Made by a program: the position numbers and the translations under genes. Below are positions 5,785-7,965 of a DNA stretch of 7,965 nucleotides, piece after piece; position 1 is the first letter of the stretch, and each line of letters begins with the position of its first letter. The stretch comes from an uncultured Burkholderiales bacterium. GTDB lineage: Bacteria > Pseudomonadota > Gammaproteobacteria > Burkholderiales > Burkholderiaceae_C. The notes below the pieces were generated by a model that saw nothing but the letters and a program-made list of their open reading frames with translations, searched no databases and was not told the DNA's origin. The stretch is from contig CAIYKK010000093.1 in NCBI GenBank assembly GCA_903926695.1, forward strand, positions 1-7,965, given 5' to 3'.

Positions 5785-6687
5785 ATGTCTGCAGTAATTT
5801 GTGGCTCCCTGGCCTTTGACTCCATCATGACGTTCGAGGGCCGCTTTGCCGAGCAAATCCTGCCCGATCAGCTGCACATCCTCAACGTGTCTTTTCTGGT
5901 GCCAGCGCTGCGGCGCGAGTTTGGCGGCTGCGCGGGCAACATCGCCTACAGCCTCAAACTGCTGGGCGGCACGCCGCTGCCGATGGCCACCGTCGGCAGC
6001 GACGGCACCGACTATCTGGCGCGCATGCGCTCGCAAGGCATCAGCACCGAGTTTGTGCGCGAAGTGGCTGACGCCTACACCGCGCAGGCCATGATCATGA
6101 CGGACCGTGACAACAACCAGATCACCGCCTTTCACCCCGGCGCGATGATGCAGGCGCATGTGACCACCATCGAGGCGCGCAGTGACATCAAGCTGGGCAT
6201 GATTTCGCCCGACGGGCGCGACGCCATGCTGCAGCACGCCGAGCAGTTCAAGGCCGCTGGCATTCCCTTTGTGTTTGATCCGGGCCAGGGCTTGCCGATG
6301 TTTGATGGCGCGGAGCTGGCGCATTTTGTCGAGCTGGCCACCTGGGTCACGGTGAACGACTACGAAGCCAAAATGCTGTGCGAGCGCACCGGCCTGTCCT
6401 GCGCCGAGCTGTCGCTGCGGGTTGAAGGCCTGCTGGTGACGCTGGGCGCCCAAGGCTGCGAAGTCTGGGTGGCGGGCGAAAAAACCGTGGTGCCGCCGGT
6501 TCAGGCCGAGGCCGTGGTTGATCCAACGGGCTGCGGCGACGCGTTTCGCGGCGCGCTGCTGTTCGGGCTGGAGCAGGGCTGGCCGCTGGCGCGCTGCGCG
6601 GCGCTGGGCAACCGGGTCGGCGCTCTCAAAATCGCCAGCCGGGGCGGGCAAAACTACAGCCTGGACACGGCGCACCTCATCGGCTGA
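5785..6687 (+). CDS. PfkB/ribokinase-family carbohydrate or nucleoside kinase
   Basis: The predicted product is a 300-residue cytoplasmic kinase of the PfkB (ribokinase/adenosine kinase) fold, which phosphorylates a sugar, nucleoside or similar alcohol with ATP. The start is ATG 5785 (MSAVICGSLAFDSIMTFEGR), 13 bases after the DUF3426 stop. The open frame extends upstream to 5578, but that part is a shadow of the preceding gene. Motifs in order: REFGGCAGNIAYSLKLLGG (44-62), the glycine-rich N-terminal PfkB region; TVGSDGTDYL (69-78); NDYE (191-194), matching the NxxE magnesium motif; and VDPTGCGDAFRGALL (245-259), the anion-hole and catalytic signature with D252 as the likely base. The FDSIM start and GGCAGN resemble the adenosine-kinase-like branch, but the substrate cannot be decided from sequence or neighbours. 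It is the last gene of the plus-strand operon and converges on the histone-like gene. Confidence 0.92.
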   Translation: MSAVICGSLAFDSIMTFEGRFAEQILPDQLHILNVSFLVPALRREFGGCAGNIAYSLKLLGGTPLPMATVGSDGTDYLARMRSQGISTEFVREVADAYTAQAMIMTDRDNNQITAFHPGAMMQAHVTTIEARSDIKLGMISPDGRDAMLQHAEQFKAAGIPFVFDPGQGLPMFDGAELAHFVELATWVTVNDYEAKMLCERTGLSCAELSLRVEGLLVTLGAQGCEVWVAGEKTVVPPVQAEAVVDPTGCGDAFRGALLFGLEQGWPLARCAALGNRVGALKIASRGGQNYSLDTAHLIG

Positions 6688-6699
6688 AACCGCTCTTTG

Positions 6700-6731
6700 A
6701 AAAAAGCCCGGCAGCTTGCGGTGCCGGGCTT
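6700..6731 (-). terminator. Intrinsic terminator of the histone-like gene, shared with the convergent kinase gene
   Basis: A perfect 10-base-pair inverted repeat (AAGCCCGGCA at 6704-6713, TGCCGGGCTT at 6722-6731, 8-base loop) lies between the two convergent stops. On the minus strand it ends in a run of six T (6705-6700), so it is a standard terminator for the histone-like gene, whose stop is 28 bases upstream of the stem. On the plus strand only two T follow the stem. Termination of the kinase transcript there would be weaker, or the hairpin may simply protect its 3' end. Confidence 0.88.
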
Positions 6732-6759
6732 GATACAGGAAAAAGCCTGCGGGTGCGGC

Positions 6760-7185
6760 TCAGGGCTTGCTGCCTTTTGGGAAGGGCCACGATGCTTGCG
6801 GATTCAGGGTGGTCTGCGCGACAGGCGCCGATGGGGCCGCAGGGCTGACCACAGGTTTTTTGTCGGCTTTTTTGGCGGGGACTTTTTTCGCTGCCTTGGG
6901 CGCTTCGGCTGCGGGCGCTTCGGCTTTTTTCGCAGCGGCTTTTTTGGCCGGGGCTTTTTTAGGCGCTGCGGGTTCGGCCGCTGGCGCTGCCGGGGCAATC
7001 ACTGCCTCGACGACGGGCGGCGTGACGGCTTCTTCTTTGACGACTGCCTTTTTGGCGGGCGCTTTTTTGGCGGCGGCCTTTTTTACGGGCGCTTGTTCAG
7101 CCGGCAGTTTTTCAGCCACTACTTTTTCAGCCGGCGCTTTCGCGGGGGCGGCTTTTTTAGCCGCAGGGTTTTTCGGAGTTGCCAT
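6760..7185 (-). CDS. Histone H1-like Lys/Ala/Pro-rich protein (AlgP/HC1-like repeats)
   Basis: The predicted product is a highly basic 141-residue protein resembling the C-terminal tail of histone H1, as in AlgP-type and Hc1-like bacterial proteins that bind DNA non-specifically. It starts MATPKNPAAKKAAPAKAPAE at ATG 7185, chosen because GAGGA lies 6 bases upstream; the longer frame from 7251 has no such site. PAKKA-type repeats occur at about 39-47 (AKKAPAKKA), 76-88 (KKAPAKKAAAKKA) and 100-110 (KKVPAKKADKK). They are separated by an acidic/Val/Pro stretch (51-74) and a Glu/Ala stretch (89-97). The C-terminus TTLNPQASWPFPKGSKP is not repetitive and may be a conserved end motif. Its role in compaction or regulation is inference. 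It lies downstream of nrdB in the same direction, 179 bases away, and likely has its own promoter. The strong terminator follows. Lys/Ala-rich tracts like this vary in length between strains. Confidence 0.88.
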   Translation of the reverse strand: MATPKNPAAKKAAPAKAPAEKVVAEKLPAEQAPVKKAAAKKAPAKKAVVKEEAVTPPVVEAVIAPAAPAAEPAAPKKAPAKKAAAKKAEAPAAEAPKAAKKVPAKKADKKPVVSPAAPSAPVAQTTLNPQASWPFPKGSKP

Positions 7186-7191
7186 AGTTTT

Positions 7192-7196
7192 TCCTC
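7192..7196 (-). promoter_or_regulatory. Ribosome binding site of the histone-like gene
   Basis: GAGGA on the minus strand, 6 bases before ATG 7185. It fixes the start 22 codons inside the longest open frame. Confidence 0.8.
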
Positions 7197-7274
7197 GATC
7201 ATGTTGCAAAAAGTGATTCGCAGCGCTGGACCTTCGGATCACCGGGCTCAACGCCGCAAATACAAAAACAGCGC

Positions 7275-7303
7275 CTTATGTGCGTCTATCAGTGCTGGCA
7301 CAA
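7275..7303 (-). promoter_or_regulatory. Candidate promoter of the histone-like gene
   Basis: On the minus strand TTGTGC (7303-7298) and CATAAG (7280-7275) are 17 bases apart, matching consensus at three and four positions. This would give a leader of about 80 bases. A stronger -10 hexamer, GATAAT (7330-7325), lies upstream but has only a poor -35. No terminator for nrdB was found in the 179-base gap, so read-through from nrdB is also possible. Confidence 0.3.
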
Positions 7304-7364
7304 GGCATTGCCATTGTAGAAATGATTATCAGGTCTGTGGCACGTCTTTTTGATCAAGCGCACA

Positions 7365-7965
7365 TCAATCCCACGAAAGAGCGCCACCAGACTGGTATTC
7401 AATCACGCGGGTTTCAAAGAAATTGCGCTCTTTTTTCAAATCGATCATTTCGCTCATCCACGGGAACGGGTTTTCTTCGTTCGGGAACAGCGTTTCGAGG
7501 CCGATCTGCGTGGCGCGGCGGTTGGCGATGTAGCGCAGGTATCCCTTGAACATGGCCGCGTTCAAGCCCAGCACGCCGCGCGGCATGGTGTCTTCGGCGT
7601 AGCGGTATTCAAGCTCGACGGCTGTGAGGAACAAAGCCTTGATCTCGGCCTTGAACTCTGGTGTCCAGAGCTGCGGGTTTTCGAGCTTGAGCTGATTGAT
7701 CAGGTCGATGCCGAAATTGCAGTGCATGGACTCGTCGCGCAGGATGTATTGATATTGTTCAGCCGCGCCGGTCATTTTGTTCTGCCGGCCCAGCGCCAGA
7801 ATCTGCGTGAAGCCAACATAGAAAAACAGCCCTTCCATCAGGCAGGCAAACACGATCAGCGACTTGAGCAGCGTCTGGTCGGTTTCCAGCGTGCCGGTCT
7901 TGAACGCGGGATCGGAAATAGCGTCGATGAACGGAATCAGGAACTGGTCCTTGTCGCGGATCGAC
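7365..7965 (-). CDS. nrdB: NrdB, class I ribonucleotide reductase beta subunit (C-terminal part, runs off the right edge)
   Basis: NrdB houses the dinuclear metal cofactor and radical that drive reduction of ribonucleotides by NrdA, supplying dNTPs. The 199 residues in the window begin mid-protein (IRDKDQFLIPFIDAISDP), continue without a start codon to the edge, and end EYQSGGALSWD at the TGA 7367-7365. Metal ligands of the second half are visible: E44 of this fragment in CLMEGLFFY, then E78 and H81 in RDESMHC. The 34- and 37-residue spacings match E. coli E204, E238 and H241. The C-terminal tail should dock into NrdA, and Y190 near the end is a candidate for the radical-transfer tyrosine (inference). 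The N-terminal half, with the other ligands and the radical-site tyrosine, lies outside the window, so the cofactor subclass cannot be decided. The GTG at 7853 is an internal Val codon, not a start. Confidence 0.96.
   Translation of the reverse strand, partial: SIRDKDQFLIPFIDAISDPAFKTGTLETDQTLLKSLIVFACLMEGLFFYVGFTQILALGRQNKMTGAAEQYQYILRDESMHCNFGIDLINQLKLENPQLWTPEFKAEIKALFLTAVELEYRYAEDTMPRGVLGLNAAMFKGYLRYIANRRATQIGLETLFPNEENPFPWMSEMIDLKKERNFFETRVIEYQSGGALSWD

Noticed and set aside
5782..6675. Long minus-strand frame opposite the PfkB gene (297 codons)
   Set aside because: Antisense shadow with Ala/Gln/His/Arg-rich translation and no motif; the kinase motifs are on the plus strand.
6697..7353. 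Plus-strand Phe/Gly/Arg-rich frame over the histone-like gene
   Set aside because: The repeats FFGG/GFFRR are the complement of the Lys-Ala repeats. The minus-strand gene has a strong ribosome binding site and terminator.
7350..7357. TTGATCAA palindrome just after the nrdB stop as a terminator
   Set aside because: An 8-base palindrome has no loop and no T run follows on the minus strand.
1..7965. A novel defence, mobile or secondary-metabolism system
   Set aside because: Every sizeable gene but one belongs to a known family in a housekeeping setting. There are no integrase, transposase, repeat-array or toxin-antitoxin signatures, and base composition looks even apart from short spacers.

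Overview
The window is a GC-rich chromosomal segment whose gene content and protein sequences point to a betaproteobacterium of the Burkholderiales, most likely family Comamonadaceae (Polaromonas/Rhodoferax/Acidovorax-like). The family placement is inference from recalled gene order and protein features, not from a search. Nothing looks mobile or horizontally acquired. I found no tRNA, rRNA, CRISPR array, insertion sequence or phage gene.

Layout: (1) At the left edge, on the minus strand, is the start of mpl (peptidoglycan tripeptide recycling), with a possible leaderless promoter. (2) Divergent from it on the plus strand is a conserved protein of unknown function with a degenerate nucleotidyltransferase-like motif. 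It is joined by a 4-base overlap to a membrane-anchored TlpA-type thioredoxin (CPPC). (3) A 333-base spacer with an AT-rich patch probably carries the promoter and leader of the next operon; aroQ, often found here in relatives, is absent. (4) The operon accB-accC-prmA-(zinc ribbon/DUF3426 protein)-(PfkB kinase) runs on the plus strand with short gaps of 13-38 bases. (5) A strong inverted repeat lies between the convergent PfkB gene and a minus-strand Lys/Ala/Pro-rich histone H1-like gene. (6) At the right edge, on the minus strand, is the C-terminal half of nrdB, the class I ribonucleotide reductase small subunit.

The plus-strand core combines fatty acid synthesis (BCCP and biotin carboxylase of acetyl-CoA carboxylase) with ribosomal protein L11 methylation. 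A zinc-ribbon membrane protein and a sugar/nucleoside-type kinase of unknown substrate follow. Several annotation-relevant starts differ from the longest ORF: GTG for accB, TTG for the unknown protein, and internal ATGs for prmA, pfkB and the histone-like gene.

I do not see an undescribed multi-gene system. The points worth a second look are small: the leader of accB (missing aroQ, overlapping mini-ORF, small hairpin), a possible leaderless mpl mRNA, the unknown mpl-adjacent protein, a small GTG ORF with a perfect Shine-Dalgarno at the end of the TlpA gene, and a Fur-like half-site upstream of the histone-like gene.
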